From: Caldilineaceae bacterium
GTDB lineage: Bacteria; Chloroflexota; Anaerolineae; Caldilineales; Caldilineaceae
DNA length: 64,000 nt
NCBI GenBank assembly: GCA_011523365.1
Contig: WTGY01000030.1
Coordinates: 43,206-107,205, forward strand
Reading direction: 5' to 3'
The position numbers and the translations under genes are program-made. The notes below the pieces were generated by a model that saw only the letters and a program-made list of their open reading frames with translations, was not told the origin of the DNA and did no database searches. Each line of letters begins with the position of its first letter. Position 1 is the first letter of the stretch. Positions 46,020 to 55,913 of this stretch are shown here, in pieces.

Positions 46020-47549
46020 ATGCTCTCGACCCTAACATTTTTGCCCGTAGTCGGCGCCATCGTCGTTCTGCTGGCGCCGAGCGATAGCCTCAAGAAGTGG
46101 TTGGCATTTGGCGCAACGATCGCCACCTTCGTGGTGAGCCTGTTGCTGCTGCCCGGCTGGCAAGAGATCCCGGATATGCAGTTTGTTGAGCGCTATGCCT
46201 GGATGCCGGACCTGAACATCTATTACCATATGGGTGTGGATGGGATCAGCCTCTGGTTGGTCCTGTTGACAACACTGCTGATGCCGATCGCGGTCGCCTT
46301 CAGCAACCAGCATATTAAGCAGAATCTTGGCGGTTACCTGGCACTGATGTTGCTGATGGAGACGTCTGTTCTGGGCGTCTTTCTGGCCCTGGATTTGGTG
46401 CTGTTCTACGTATTCTGGGAGTTCAGCCTGATTCCGATGGCCTTCCTGATTGGAAAGTGGGGCAGCCAGAATCGGATATACGCCGCCATCAAGTTCTTCC
46501 TGTACACGCTTGCAGGGTCAGCACTGATGCTGGTGGCAATTCTCGCCCTCTATTTCAATGCCGGCACATTTGATGTGCTCGCGTTGCAGGAAGCCGGTCT
46601 GCCTCCGGGATTGCAGCAGGTTGCGTTTCTGGCGTTTGCGCTTGCCTTCGCCATCAAGGTCCCGCTGTTTCCCTTCCACACATGGCTACCTGACGCACAC
46701 GTTGAGGCACCCACGGCCGGTTCGGTCATTCTGGCCGGAGTGCTCCTGAAGCTGGGAACTTACGGATTTCTGCGATTCGCTTTGCCGCTGTTCCCCGTGG
46801 CGGTCGCCGACTACGCTTCGCTCATATCGATTCTGGCAGTCATCGGTATTCTCTACGGCGCGCTCGTGGCTCTTGCGCAGCGGGACCTGAAGTCGCTGGT
46901 AGCCTATTCCTCGGTGGCCCACATGGGTTTCGTTGTTTTGGGGATATTCGCCTTGAATGAGCAGGGCATCAGCGGGGCGGTCCTGCAGATGGTCAACCAT
47001 GGTCTCAGCACTGGCGCACTTTTCCTGATGGTGGGGATGCTCTACGAGCGACGCCACACGCGGCTGCTGAAGGACTACGGCGGCCTCTGGGCCAGTGTGC
47101 CGATCTTTTCGTTTTTCTTCCTGGTTGTAGCGATGAGCAGCGCGGGCCTTCCCGGTCTGAACGGCTTCATCGGCGAGTTCACTATTTTGCTGGGAACCTA
47201 CAAGAGCTCGCCGTTTTTTGCCGTCCTCGGCACCGCCGGCGTCATCCTTGCGGCCTGGTATCTGCTGCATGCGTTCAGGCAGGTGGCACAGGGCGAGTTG
47301 ACGAATCCTGCCAATTTCAAGGGAAAGCTGCCCGATTTGACCCGGGCTGAGATCGGTCAGCTGCTGCCAATTGTGCTGCTCTTCTTTGTAATCGGATTGG
47401 CGCCGAATCTGTTCCTGGACAAGATCAATCCCTCTGTGGCGGCGCTGGAGGTCGTCCAGACACCAGTAGTTGGTGACGAGTGGGTCGTGGACAGCAGCTC
47501 CGCGCCGGCACTGACTCATGGCAATCGTTCTTTGACCACGATCCGCTGA
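46020..47549 (+). CDS. nuoM: NADH-quinone oxidoreductase subunit M (complete operon)
   Basis: A 509-residue antiporter-like subunit with about 14 helices. YYHMGVDGISLWLVLLT, LVLFYVFWEFSLIPMAFLIGKWG, AIKVPLFPFHTWLPDAHVEAPT and AQRDLKSLVAYSSVAHMGFV are the expected blocks. They include the conserved Glu and Lys of the proton path. It is followed 5 bp later by nuoN. Confidence 0.97.
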   Translation: MLSTLTFLPVVGAIVVLLAPSDSLKKWLAFGATIATFVVSLLLLPGWQEIPDMQFVERYAWMPDLNIYYHMGVDGISLWLVLLTTLLMPIAVAFSNQHIKQNLGGYLALMLLMETSVLGVFLALDLVLFYVFWEFSLIPMAFLIGKWGSQNRIYAAIKFFLYTLAGSALMLVAILALYFNAGTFDVLALQEAGLPPGLQQVAFLAFALAFAIKVPLFPFHTWLPDAHVEAPTAGSVILAGVLLKLGTYGFLRFALPLFPVAVADYASLISILAVIGILYGALVALAQRDLKSLVAYSSVAHMGFVVLGIFALNEQGISGAVLQMVNHGLSTGALFLMVGMLYERRHTRLLKDYGGLWASVPIFSFFFLVVAMSSAGLPGLNGFIGEFTILLGTYKSSPFFAVLGTAGVILAAWYLLHAFRQVAQGELTNPANFKGKLPDLTRAEIGQLLPIVLLFFVIGLAPNLFLDKINPSVAALEVVQTPVVGDEWVVDSSSAPALTHGNRSLTTIR

Positions 47550-47554
47550 CGACT

Positions 47555-49021
47555 ATGGATACCGCTCTTCTCTTCGACAATGCTGTGGTTCTTCTGCCGG
47601 AACTGGTTCTGGCAGTTGGCGTGATGGTCCTCATGATGGTCGACATCGGCCGCCGCGGGCAGAATGGCTCTCAGTTTCTGGCCAACCTGTCGATTGTCAT
47701 CCTCTTGTTGGGAATCGGCGCGTCCGTGATGATTTGGGGCAGGGCGCCGGTCGAATATCTGGACGGGGCCGTATCCGACGGTTTTGCGCTTAGCGTGCGG
47801 TTGGTCATCCTGATTGCCGGCGTATTGGGTGTACTGCTGAGCCGCAATAACTACCCGGCAGTTGAACGACAAGGGGGAGCCTTCTACTCCTTGTATCTGC
47901 TGGCAGTTATCGGCATGATGTTGATGGGTACGGCTACGAACTTGATCGTCCTATTCATTGCCCTTGAGATCTTTTCACTGGCACTCTACATCCTGAGCGG
48001 CTTCTATCGGGATAACCCCCGCAGCATAGAAGCTGCCATGAAGTACTTTCTCCTGGGCGCGTTCGCCAGCACATTCTTCGTTTACGGCTCTGCCCTGCTT
48101 TACGGCGCCGGCGGCAGCGCTCACTTCGCCCGGATTCATGAAACCCTGGCAACAGGCGGCGGCAACCCCTCTCTTGTCTTGCCCGGAATCGCGCTCCTGC
48201 TGGTCGGGTTTGGCTTCAAGGTGAGCCTTGTCCCATTCCACATGTGGACGCCGGACGTATATCAGGGCGCGCCGACCCCGGTAACGGCCTTCATGAGCGT
48301 GGGTACAAAGGCCGCGGCCTTCGCCGGATTCTTCCGGCTGATGATGACCGCCCTGCCCTCCTATCATGACCAGTGGGCCACGCCCCTGGCGATTCTTGCG
48401 GTCCTGACCATGACGGTAGGCAACCTGACGGCCTTGCGCCAGAGCAGCGTGAAACGGATGCTGGCCTACTCGGGCATCGCCCACGCCGGTAACATCCTCA
48501 TCGCGCTGGTGGCGGGGACAGTTGCAGCTTCGTCTGCCGCTGCGTTTTATCTGTTCGCGTACGCGTTCATGAACATAGGCGCGTTTACGGTAATAATTGG
48601 CTTCGACAAACAGTTTGGGAATGAAAATGACTTGGAGCAGAGCAGACTGGCGGGCGTCGCCGATAGGTTCCCGGTTCTGGCCGCGGCAATGGCTATTTTC
48701 ATGCTCAGTTTGAGTGGGATTCCACCGCTGGCCGGATTTTTCGGTAAATTCCTTGTCTTCAAGGCGGCCGTGGAGGCCGGTTGGGCCTGGCTGGTGGTGA
48801 TTGGGGTCCTGAACAGCGCCATCAGCGCCTACTACTATTTGCGAGTCGTCGTAGCGATGTATTTCCAGCAACCTGAAGAAACCGGAGGCGAGAAGGAGCC
48901 GCACCTGGTTCCCGCTTCACGCTCCTCGCTATTTGTCGTTGTCGTCTCAGTCCTCGCGGTTGTCGTTATCGGCCTGCAGCCAGGGCTTTGGGCAGACCTG
49001 CTAAGGGGGCTGGGGCAGTGA
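47555..49021 (+). CDS. nuoN: NADH-quinone oxidoreductase subunit N (complete operon)
   Basis: Last subunit of the operon. The ATG at 47555, 5 bp after nuoM, was chosen over an upstream start inside nuoM, giving 488 residues. Hallmarks are GFGFKVSLVPFHMWTPDVYQGAPTPVTAFM and RQSSVKRMLAYSGIAHAGNI (cited in parts). About 14 helices are present. The operon ends 48 bp before the stop of rodA on the opposite strand. No strong terminator is visible between them. Confidence 0.96.
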   Translation: MDTALLFDNAVVLLPELVLAVGVMVLMMVDIGRRGQNGSQFLANLSIVILLLGIGASVMIWGRAPVEYLDGAVSDGFALSVRLVILIAGVLGVLLSRNNYPAVERQGGAFYSLYLLAVIGMMLMGTATNLIVLFIALEIFSLALYILSGFYRDNPRSIEAAMKYFLLGAFASTFFVYGSALLYGAGGSAHFARIHETLATGGGNPSLVLPGIALLLVGFGFKVSLVPFHMWTPDVYQGAPTPVTAFMSVGTKAAAFAGFFRLMMTALPSYHDQWATPLAILAVLTMTVGNLTALRQSSVKRMLAYSGIAHAGNILIALVAGTVAASSAAAFYLFAYAFMNIGAFTVIIGFDKQFGNENDLEQSRLAGVADRFPVLAAAMAIFMLSLSGIPPLAGFFGKFLVFKAAVEAGWAWLVVIGVLNSAISAYYYLRVVVAMYFQQPEETGGEKEPHLVPASRSSLFVVVVSVLAVVVIGLQPGLWADLLRGLGQ

Positions 49022-49069
49022 CCTGCGGCCGGCCTCCCTGCGTCGACCCGCAGCCGTAGAGTTCTACAG

Positions 49070-50152
49070 CTACGCAAAATCCATCTTGCGATGGCGCATG
49101 ACGACGCTTTGCGCCAACCCCACAGCCAGCATCATTGAAACAAGACTACTTCCGCCGTAACTCAGGAACGGCAGTGTCATGCCTGTGACAGGGAGGATGG
49201 CCAGATTCATCCCCACGTTTACGAAAGTCTGAAAGAAGATCAGCGAGGCAACGCCCAAGGTGATGAGGCGTCCAAATTGATCCTGCGCCAGGTCGGCGAT
49301 TCGCACTAAGCGCCAAATCACGAAGAAAAGCAAAGACAGTACCAGGACTGTACCTACGAAGCCCAGCTCTTCGGCGATGACGCTGAAGATGAAATCTGTA
49401 TGCCGAACACGCAGGAAGTGCAGTTGATTCTGTGAACCCTCGCCCCAGCCCATACCGATCCATCCGCCGTTGCCTATACTGATAAGCGCTTGCTGCACAT
49501 TAAACGCGGCGTCAGGATTCGATCCGGGGTCGAGGAAGATCTCGATTCTTTCCACCATGTAGTCTTGAAGCGTTCCCCGCAAAATCGGCCAAGCTGCCGC
49601 CCCTGCCGCAAGGCCAAGCAGGACATGAAGCAAACGAACTCCGTTGATGAGAATCAGTGTTCCACTGATGAAAGCCAGAGTGACCGTCATGCCCAGATCC
49701 GGTTGGACGTATACCAGGCCCAGGGGAAGTAGAAGCAGGACGATTACACCCAGTAGATAGGGGAGCCTGTGAATTCGATCCTGAAAGCGGCTCAGATACC
49801 ATGACAGGAAAATGATGAGCAGGAACTTTCCTGCCTCGGTGGGCTGCACGTCGGTAACGCCCAGATTCAGCCAGCGCTGGGCGCCGCTCTTGACTTCGCC
49901 AACCAGATAGACTGCCATCAGTGAAGCCATCAGAAGGATGTAGCTTGGTTGAGCCAGCAGTTCCAAATGCCTGTAGTCGAAGAGGGCGGCTGTAACGAGG
50001 GCAATTGCGCCCAGGATAGTGAAGACGAGCTGTCTCTGCCAGTAGTCGGCCAGCGCGATAGTGGTGAAGGTGGCGCTGTAGGTCATGGCAATGCCGATCC
50101 CGCAGAGGAGCAGAACGGAAAAGAATAGAGGTCGGTCGAAGTGTCGGATCAT
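49070..50152 (-). CDS. rodA: Rod-shape SEDS peptidoglycan polymerase RodA
   Basis: SEDS-family glycosyltransferase that polymerises peptidoglycan for side-wall growth together with a class B penicillin-binding protein. The 360 residues have about ten helices. Family blocks are GAQRWLNLGVTDVQPTEAGK, VYVQPDLGMTVTLAF and LPVTGMTLPFLSYGGSSLVSMM. It is last in the mreBCD-mrdA-minCD-rodA run, 21 bp after minD. RodA is favoured over FtsW by the neighbouring mrdA and mreBCD genes. Confidence 0.93.
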   Translation of the reverse strand: MIRHFDRPLFFSVLLLCGIGIAMTYSATFTTIALADYWQRQLVFTILGAIALVTAALFDYRHLELLAQPSYILLMASLMAVYLVGEVKSGAQRWLNLGVTDVQPTEAGKFLLIIFLSWYLSRFQDRIHRLPYLLGVIVLLLLPLGLVYVQPDLGMTVTLAFISGTLILINGVRLLHVLLGLAAGAAAWPILRGTLQDYMVERIEIFLDPGSNPDAAFNVQQALISIGNGGWIGMGWGEGSQNQLHFLRVRHTDFIFSVIAEELGFVGTVLVLSLLFFVIWRLVRIADLAQDQFGRLITLGVASLIFFQTFVNVGMNLAILPVTGMTLPFLSYGGSSLVSMMLAVGLAQSVVMRHRKMDFA

Positions 50153-50173
50153 CGGTTGTTTGGTTTTCGCCAG

Positions 50174-51043
50174 CTACAAACCAATGAGACGACGGAGGCG
50201 CTCCGGCCAGCTGACTTCCTGAAAGTTCATCAGCGGGACATTGAACCCCAGCAGTCGCTGGGCGATGTTGTGGTAGGCGCGGCTGACGTACTTTTTCCGT
50301 TCCAGAGCAACGGGCCATCCTTTGTTGGCTGAAACTATGATCTGATCGTCATCAGGCACGATACCCAAGAGATCGATGCTGAGAATGCTCAAAATGTCGT
50401 TCCTGGTGATCATTTCCTTGCGCCGTACCAGACGAGGATTGTACCGATTGATGATGAGACGCGCTTGTGTGTTCATGTCGCGCTCCAGCAGATAGATGAC
50501 TTTGTCGGCATCCCGCAGGGCACTAACTTCGGGGGTTGTGACTATGATCACTTCCGAAGCGGCGGCAATTGCGTTCTGGAAGCCCAATTCGATGCCGGCG
50601 GGGGAGTCAACCAGGACAAAATCCGCGATGGCCCGCAGTTCCTCACAGAGTGTCATCATCTGGTCGGGTGCGACTGCGGTCTTGTCCCGCGTCTGGGAAC
50701 TTGGCAAGAGGTACAGTTCATCTACGCGCTTGTCGGGCACGAGGGATTCATGCAGGGAGCAACGCCCCTCGATGACGTCAACCAGATTGTAGACAACCCG
50801 GCTTTCCAGCCCCATTACGATGTCGAGATTTCTCAGGCCAATGTCAGCATCAACGACAATCACCCGCTGACCTGCCATTGCCAGAGCCGTACCCAAGTTG
50901 GCAGCTGTTGTCGTCTTTCCAACTCCTCCTTTGCCGGACGTCAGCGTCAGGACGAGACCTCCGTCCTCATCGGAGGTGCGATGGTCCGGGGTTGCATGGG
51001 CGGTGGGCGAGAATTCGCCCTTCACTGATTCACCTGTTTGCAT
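50174..51043 (-). CDS. minD: Septum-site determining ATPase MinD
   Basis: Membrane-cycling ATPase that recruits MinC to block division away from midcell. The 289 residues counted from ATG 51043 contain the deviant Walker A SGKGGVGKTTTAANLG, DADIGLRNLDIVMG, VLVDSPAGIE and a C-terminal amphipathic helix (SWPERLRRLIGL) typical of the membrane-targeting sequence. The frame extends further upstream, but the ATG at 51043 overlaps the minC end by 14 bp and gives a sensible length. No minE is present in the window. Confidence 0.95.
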   Translation of the reverse strand: MQTGESVKGEFSPTAHATPDHRTSDEDGGLVLTLTSGKGGVGKTTTAANLGTALAMAGQRVIVVDADIGLRNLDIVMGLESRVVYNLVDVIEGRCSLHESLVPDKRVDELYLLPSSQTRDKTAVAPDQMMTLCEELRAIADFVLVDSPAGIELGFQNAIAAASEVIIVTTPEVSALRDADKVIYLLERDMNTQARLIINRYNPRLVRRKEMITRNDILSILSIDLLGIVPDDDQIIVSANKGWPVALERKKYVSRAYHNIAQRLLGFNVPLMNFQEVSWPERLRRLIGL

Positions 51044-51983
51044 CCCAGGGATCCACGATAATCTGATTGTCAATGACTCTGGCCACTTCGGGCTTGCCGC
51101 TGCTTTCCCGTTTCCAGAACCAGTAGCCGGGATTGCTGGATGCACTCCTTGGCGTCATGGCGATGTGGCGGGCGATTCGCATCTGCACCGGTTCAAAGTC
51201 AAGTGCGGTCACGATAGCGCGATTGTCTCCCATTGCGCCCGCATGCACAGTTCCACGCAGGCGCCCCCACACAAGCACGTCGCCGCCGCTGATCACCTGC
51301 GCACCCGGGTTGACGTCGCCCAATATGACAACGGTGCCGGCGTGCCGAATCGACTGGCCGGAGCGCAGGTTGCCGCGGTAAATGTACGGCGGCGGCGCGG
51401 ACTCCACGCTGGGTTCGTCTGCCCAAGGCGTGACCGCGGTCTGTTCATCATCTCTCTCCGCTGCGACAGGCTCCTGAGCCAGCGGCTCGAACGGCGTCGC
51501 GTGAAAGTCGCTGCCGGGCGGAATACCACCGTCTTCACCAAGAGAGGCCGGGTAGAGCCCGCGCGCTGCCTGGGTGAGAAAACGCTCGCCGTTTCTGTCT
51601 TGCCTGCGTTCCAATCTGACTACCGGCGGCGGCGAATCTCCTTCCCAAATGACGTCCAGCCCCAACTGCTTTGCTACCTGAAAAGAGCCGCGTTCGCCCG
51701 TGTGCAAAGATACCAAGACGATATTTTGTTCCTCCAGAACTTCGTTCACCGCCTGAAGGTCATCTGCGGTGACCGCCCTGTCGCCAATTGCCAGCGACAT
51801 ACGTTCGTCTCGGAAAAAGCCGTCGGCCTGCGAGATATGACTGGCAAGATAGTCCACGACCTCCGGCCACGCACCCTTGTCGTCTGCCACTTCAACGACG
51901 GTATAGCCCCCCCGGCCTTTGATGCGAACGTCCGGCCTGGAGGACAGCCTGCCCCTCGGCGAGGAAAAGCTGTTCGTACTCAT
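51030..51983 (-). CDS. minC: Septum-site determining protein MinC
   Basis: Inhibitor of FtsZ assembly. The 317 residues have an N-terminal domain (about 15-115; DVRIKGRGGYTVVEVADD onward) and a Pro/Glu-rich linker (about 150-205). The C-terminal beta-helix includes IYRGNLRSGQSIRHAGTVVILGDVNPGAQVISGGDVLVWGRLRGTVHAGA (cited in parts), which binds MinD. The linker is longer than in short MinC proteins. It overlaps minD and follows mrdA by 123 bp. Confidence 0.93.
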   Translation of the reverse strand: MSTNSFSSPRGRLSSRPDVRIKGRGGYTVVEVADDKGAWPEVVDYLASHISQADGFFRDERMSLAIGDRAVTADDLQAVNEVLEEQNIVLVSLHTGERGSFQVAKQLGLDVIWEGDSPPPVVRLERRQDRNGERFLTQAARGLYPASLGEDGGIPPGSDFHATPFEPLAQEPVAAERDDEQTAVTPWADEPSVESAPPPYIYRGNLRSGQSIRHAGTVVILGDVNPGAQVISGGDVLVWGRLRGTVHAGAMGDNRAIVTALDFEPVQMRIARHIAMTPRSASSNPGYWFWKRESSGKPEVARVIDNQIIVDPWDANR

Positions 51984-52106
51984 TCGATCCTTATGGACAT
52001 TGGTAGATAGGCGGTTGCGGGCAATAATTCAAGCCAATAGGCGGAAACTGAGAACCGAGACTTCAGGTCGTGGGAGGCAGCGACAGTGTCAGAATCGGCG
52101 GTTGAG

Positions 52107-54257
52107 CTAAGGACGCAAATCGTGAAACCATGCGTGAAGTGTCTCTTGCGCAACAGGGATCGCTACGGCCGACCCTTCTCCTCCTGAATAGACAAAGACT
52201 GTAACAACGATTTCGGGATCTTCATAAGGAGCGTATGCGGTGTACCAGGCGTGGAAGGGAAGGTTCCCTTCGTGGTCGCGATCGGTGCAGTCCTGAATCT
52301 CCGGGTCATAGGCACAGAACTCTGCCGTACCAGTCTTGCCGGCGACAGTTATGCCATCGACGCGACTATTGGGGGAGGTCCCGTAGTTTCCATTGACCGC
52401 ATGCCACATCCCTCTCTGTACGAAAGCAAGCAGGCCCGGGTCTACCGGCACGCGCTCCTTGAGTTCCGGTTCGTATTGCCACTGTATCCGGTTTTGCGTG
52501 TCTACCTTTTCCTGCACAAACTGGGGTTTTACCACATAGCCGCCATTGGCGACTACGGCCGTGCTGACCAAAACCTGCATCGGTGTACCCAAAACATCGC
52601 CCTGGCCGATGGCCATGTTGTAACTGTCACCGGTTGTCCACGATTCGGCTTTGGTCAGCCTCTTCCACTGTTCGTCGGGTACGATTGCCTGGACTTCTCC
52701 AGGCAGATCCACGCGCGTTTTTTCACCGTAGCCAAATAGCCGCATCCACTTGGCAAGACGTTCGCTCCCCAGTCCCACCATGAAGTCCGGGTAACCGCCG
52801 CCTAGATAGTAAAAGAATATGTCATTGGAGAGACCGAGACCCTCAACAATGGTCATGGCACCGTGTAAAATATTGAGCTTATGGTTCCAGCTTACGAATT
52901 CCTGGGCTTGGGTAGGGTCGTCAGGAAAAAAGAAATTTGGCAGGTAGATCGGCCCTCGATCAACGAGTGTCGTATAGGGGGTGATGACATTCTCAGCTAG
53001 GGCGGCTGTAGCCGAGACAAGCTTGAAAGTTGAGCCGGGAGGGTAAAGCCCACCGATGGCATAGTTGTAGAGCGGGCGCCGCGTGTCATCTTCCACTTCC
53101 AGGGCCTGATACTCCTCTCCCAGTCCTTCGGAGAAGATATTGTTGTCGTAACTGGGCAGGCTGACCAGCCCCAGCATCGCCCCATTGCGGGGGTCCATTG
53201 CCAGCGCCACCCCGTGGGGGGCGCCTGTCTCGTCAAGTTGGCGTGCGAGGGCGTTGTGCATCACCTCCTGCAGACGGATATCCAGGCTCAGATTCAGATT
53301 CAGACCGGGTTGGGGTTCACGAACTATGTTGACAGTTCGACTTTCCCGACCCAGAATATCCACTTCGACAAGCCTTTTGCCTGGGAGGCCGCGCAGGGAG
53401 TCCTGGTAATTATATTCCAGTCCATTCAGACCGACCGGCTCGTTCGGGTCTTCATATCCTCTTTCCTTGTAGTTTTCAGCGGCCAGTTTGGGGATCGGCC
53501 CCAAGAAGCCCAACACGTGGCCCGCCAGTTCCCGGTAGGGATATTCCCGTACCGGTTTTTGCAGCACGTGGACGCCGCGCAGTTGATAGGTCTCCTCAGC
53601 TACCTGAAATGCTCGTTCGCGATCCACAAGGTCCAAGACCGAGACCGGCTTGTAGGAGCTGCCTTGCGTGCCCAAGGCCACAGCACGCTCCAGGAGAGCC
53701 AGCAGCCCGCCGATGGGGAGCGGTTCGGAGAGGTCCGGAATCAGAGTCGGTTCTACTTTGACGACTTCGCGTCCCTCATCGTCCAGTTCTATGACTTCAA
53801 CGTCAATGAGACGAAATGAAAGGCTGAACCCGGCGGATTCAACCGTGTTTCTGAAGTCTTCCCGGCCGAGGTGTAGAAACATCACTTCGGCGATGCGTAT
53901 CGCCATTTCGGGGTCTGTATTTGCCTCCAGAACGGCAAGCAGCCTTTCGAGCGCGATACGCTGTTCATCGATGTCGGTATTGAGGTCGTCCGAGGGCAGG
54001 TCGGCCGGCGTGACGGCGATAACAAAGCTGGGCCGATTGCGTGCCAGGATTTCGCCATTCCGATCGTAGATCACGCCGCGCGGCGCGTAAGAATCGATTT
54101 CTCTGAGTCTGTTGACGGCCGCCTGCTCCTGGTAAGATTCGCCGCTGACGATCTGCAGCGAATACAGACGGAAACAGAACACAATAAAGGTTGCAGCCAG
54201 CGTCAGGCGGACCGCTATAGAGGTTGTCGTTGCTGTGCGCACTGCGCGTTGGTCCAT
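52107..54257 (-). CDS. mrdA: Penicillin-binding protein 2 (elongation transpeptidase)
   Basis: Class B transpeptidase for side-wall peptidoglycan. The 716 residues start with one membrane helix (about 12-32), then the dimerisation region with YAPRGVIYDRNGEILARN. The transpeptidase domain has the nucleophile Ser in YPPGSTFKLVSA, the SND motif in GLSNDIFFYYLG and the KTG motif in VAGKTGTAEFC. All active-site motifs are intact. Genomic neighbours mreBCD and rodA identify it as the elongasome enzyme rather than FtsI. Confidence 0.95.
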   Translation of the reverse strand: MDQRAVRTATTTSIAVRLTLAATFIVFCFRLYSLQIVSGESYQEQAAVNRLREIDSYAPRGVIYDRNGEILARNRPSFVIAVTPADLPSDDLNTDIDEQRIALERLLAVLEANTDPEMAIRIAEVMFLHLGREDFRNTVESAGFSLSFRLIDVEVIELDDEGREVVKVEPTLIPDLSEPLPIGGLLALLERAVALGTQGSSYKPVSVLDLVDRERAFQVAEETYQLRGVHVLQKPVREYPYRELAGHVLGFLGPIPKLAAENYKERGYEDPNEPVGLNGLEYNYQDSLRGLPGKRLVEVDILGRESRTVNIVREPQPGLNLNLSLDIRLQEVMHNALARQLDETGAPHGVALAMDPRNGAMLGLVSLPSYDNNIFSEGLGEEYQALEVEDDTRRPLYNYAIGGLYPPGSTFKLVSATAALAENVITPYTTLVDRGPIYLPNFFFPDDPTQAQEFVSWNHKLNILHGAMTIVEGLGLSNDIFFYYLGGGYPDFMVGLGSERLAKWMRLFGYGEKTRVDLPGEVQAIVPDEQWKRLTKAESWTTGDSYNMAIGQGDVLGTPMQVLVSTAVVANGGYVVKPQFVQEKVDTQNRIQWQYEPELKERVPVDPGLLAFVQRGMWHAVNGNYGTSPNSRVDGITVAGKTGTAEFCAYDPEIQDCTDRDHEGNLPFHAWYTAYAPYEDPEIVVTVFVYSGGEGSAVAIPVAQETLHAWFHDLRP

Positions 54258-54317
54258 GATCGTCCAATGGGTAAGCTATAGGTCTTGGCCCGCCTTGCGG
54301 TCGAGGCAATCATGAGT

Positions 54318-54962
54318 CTATGGATAGTTCACTTTTTCCGGCCAACGATTCAAGATTGGCGTCGCAAGGAACATTACGGCGCCATTGTACAGTGTGACAG
54401 GGACTATCAGATTGATCACCAAAGGAACTGGCGGGAACCTGTAGCCTACACCGACCAGAATGGCCAGGTAGATCAGCGAAAAGACGATAGTGCCAGACAA
54501 CGCCGAGATGAATGGCACGAAGGAATTGCGCCTGAAGATCGCGTTGTGGCCCAATCCGGTCAGCAATGAGGTTGCCATCAAGGCCAGACTTGAGGCGCCG
54601 ATTGCTCCTCCACTGAGGACATCCATCCACAGCCCGCCCACGAACCCCCAAGTCACCGCGCTGGGCCCGCCAGCAATCAGTGACCTGGCAATCACTAGCA
54701 GAAGGATCAGATCGGGGTAGACTCCTCGTACCGTCAACTCTGGGACGACGACGACCTGGAAAACGGCTGCCGCGCCCAGAATGGGGACGATAAGCCAGGA
54801 AGTACCCAGGTCGGTTGAGGAGAGTGAAGTGGAGAAGGCCCTCCTTGCGTGAACCTGCCCAAAACCGTCCTGCCGTACCCCGGCAGCCCCAAAGATGGAG
54901 CCCCTGTTCCTCCTTTCTTCCGAGATTCCCCTTGGCCCCAAACTAGGCCAGTCACTCGTCAC
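54318..54962 (-). CDS. mreD: Rod shape-determining protein MreD
   Basis: Membrane protein of the elongasome. The GTG at 54962 overlaps the mreC stop by 11 bp and gives 214 residues. The frame runs further upstream, but that part lies within mreC. Residues from about 50 show five or six helices, including VYPDLILLLVIARSLIAGGPSAVTWGFVGGLWMDVLSGGAIGASSLALM (cited in parts), which contains the GFxxGLxxD pattern of MreD. An N-terminal tail of about 45 polar residues is unusual, and a later start is possible. Confidence 0.85.
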   Translation of the reverse strand: MTSDWPSLGPRGISEERRNRGSIFGAAGVRQDGFGQVHARRAFSTSLSSTDLGTSWLIVPILGAAAVFQVVVVPELTVRGVYPDLILLLVIARSLIAGGPSAVTWGFVGGLWMDVLSGGAIGASSLALMATSLLTGLGHNAIFRRNSFVPFISALSGTIVFSLIYLAILVGVGYRFPPVPLVINLIVPVTLYNGAVMFLATPILNRWPEKVNYP

Positions 54963-55854
54963 TCGTGTCTCCTGGCGAATCAGGCAAAGAATCCAGCAGC
55001 GGTACAAACTCAGAAGGGTCGAAGTTGGTGACGACCATTACCTCCTCGAGCTGGCCGAAATTCACGGTCGGCCTTACTACAGCCTCCTGGAAAACATTTA
55101 CGTCTCGCTGCCGCACCTCGACTACCTGTCCGATATGGATACCCTTGGGGAAATTGCCGCCCATGCCGGAGGTAAGGACTACTTCTCCTACCCCGATTTC
55201 CGTGCCCTGTGGGAGGAAACCTATCACCGGATGGGAGCCGGGGGTTCCGCTGATGACGCCGGTCAATCTGCTCGACTGCAAGATGGCGTTGACTGTGCTG
55301 GATGAATCGGTAAGGAGCAGTACCTTAGAGGTTGTTTCCGTGACTTCGCTGATGCGGCCCACAAGGCCCTGCTCATTCACCACCGGCATACCAACTCTGA
55401 TGCCGTGCCGGGACCCGAGATCGATCATTGCCACATTTAGGAAATTGGTGGCATTCCGTCCGATAGCGCGGGCAATGATCTGCCCGCCCTGCATTTCGAA
55501 GCTGGGTCTGGTTTCGGCAAATTCCAGGAGTTCTCGCAAACGCTGATTTTCGCGCTCTACCTCCTGCAAACGCAGGTTTTCGACGCTCAGGCTTTCGACG
55601 ATACGTTCCAGTTCGGTTAGCCGACGTTGGAGAGAGCGATAGTTACGCAGATTTGTCAGGGAAGCGGAAAGGCGGTTGGTCAGAGTCGACAATCCGGACT
55701 GGCCAGGCGCGGTTACCATGGTGACCAGTCCTTCCACTGTCCCCAAGCGGCCGGTCTGCTGCAACGCCAGGAGCAGTACGGCCGTCAGAGTGAGGATTAC
55801 TAATTTGAGTCCAAAGTTGACACTGCCCCAGCCGCGTTGATCACTGTTACGCAT
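54952..55854 (-). CDS. mreC: Rod shape-determining protein MreC
   Basis: Bitopic periplasmic scaffold linking MreB to the wall enzymes. The 300 residues have one N-terminal helix (about 14-31), a coiled coil (about 68-112; LQRRLTELERIVESLSVENL, EVERENQRLRELLEFAE) and the beta-barrel part with NVAMIDLGSRHGIRVGMPVVNEQGLVGRI. Lengths are typical. It lies 59 bp after mreB and overlaps mreD. Confidence 0.95.
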   Translation of the reverse strand: MRNSDQRGWGSVNFGLKLVILTLTAVLLLALQQTGRLGTVEGLVTMVTAPGQSGLSTLTNRLSASLTNLRNYRSLQRRLTELERIVESLSVENLRLQEVERENQRLRELLEFAETRPSFEMQGGQIIARAIGRNATNFLNVAMIDLGSRHGIRVGMPVVNEQGLVGRISEVTETTSKVLLLTDSSSTVNAILQSSRLTGVISGTPGSHPVIGFLPQGTEIGVGEVVLTSGMGGNFPKGIHIGQVVEVRQRDVNVFQEAVVRPTVNFGQLEEVMVVTNFDPSEFVPLLDSLPDSPGDTSDE

Positions 55855-55913
55855 AGGCTTTTCGATGCTTATTCAAATAGGGGCCAACTAAACTTGCCTA
55901 CACGAGCCGGGAA

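Noticed and set aside
49022..49069. Terminator between nuoN and rodA
   Set aside because: Only a 5-bp CGTAG/CTACG stem without a U-tract is present, which is too weak to call.
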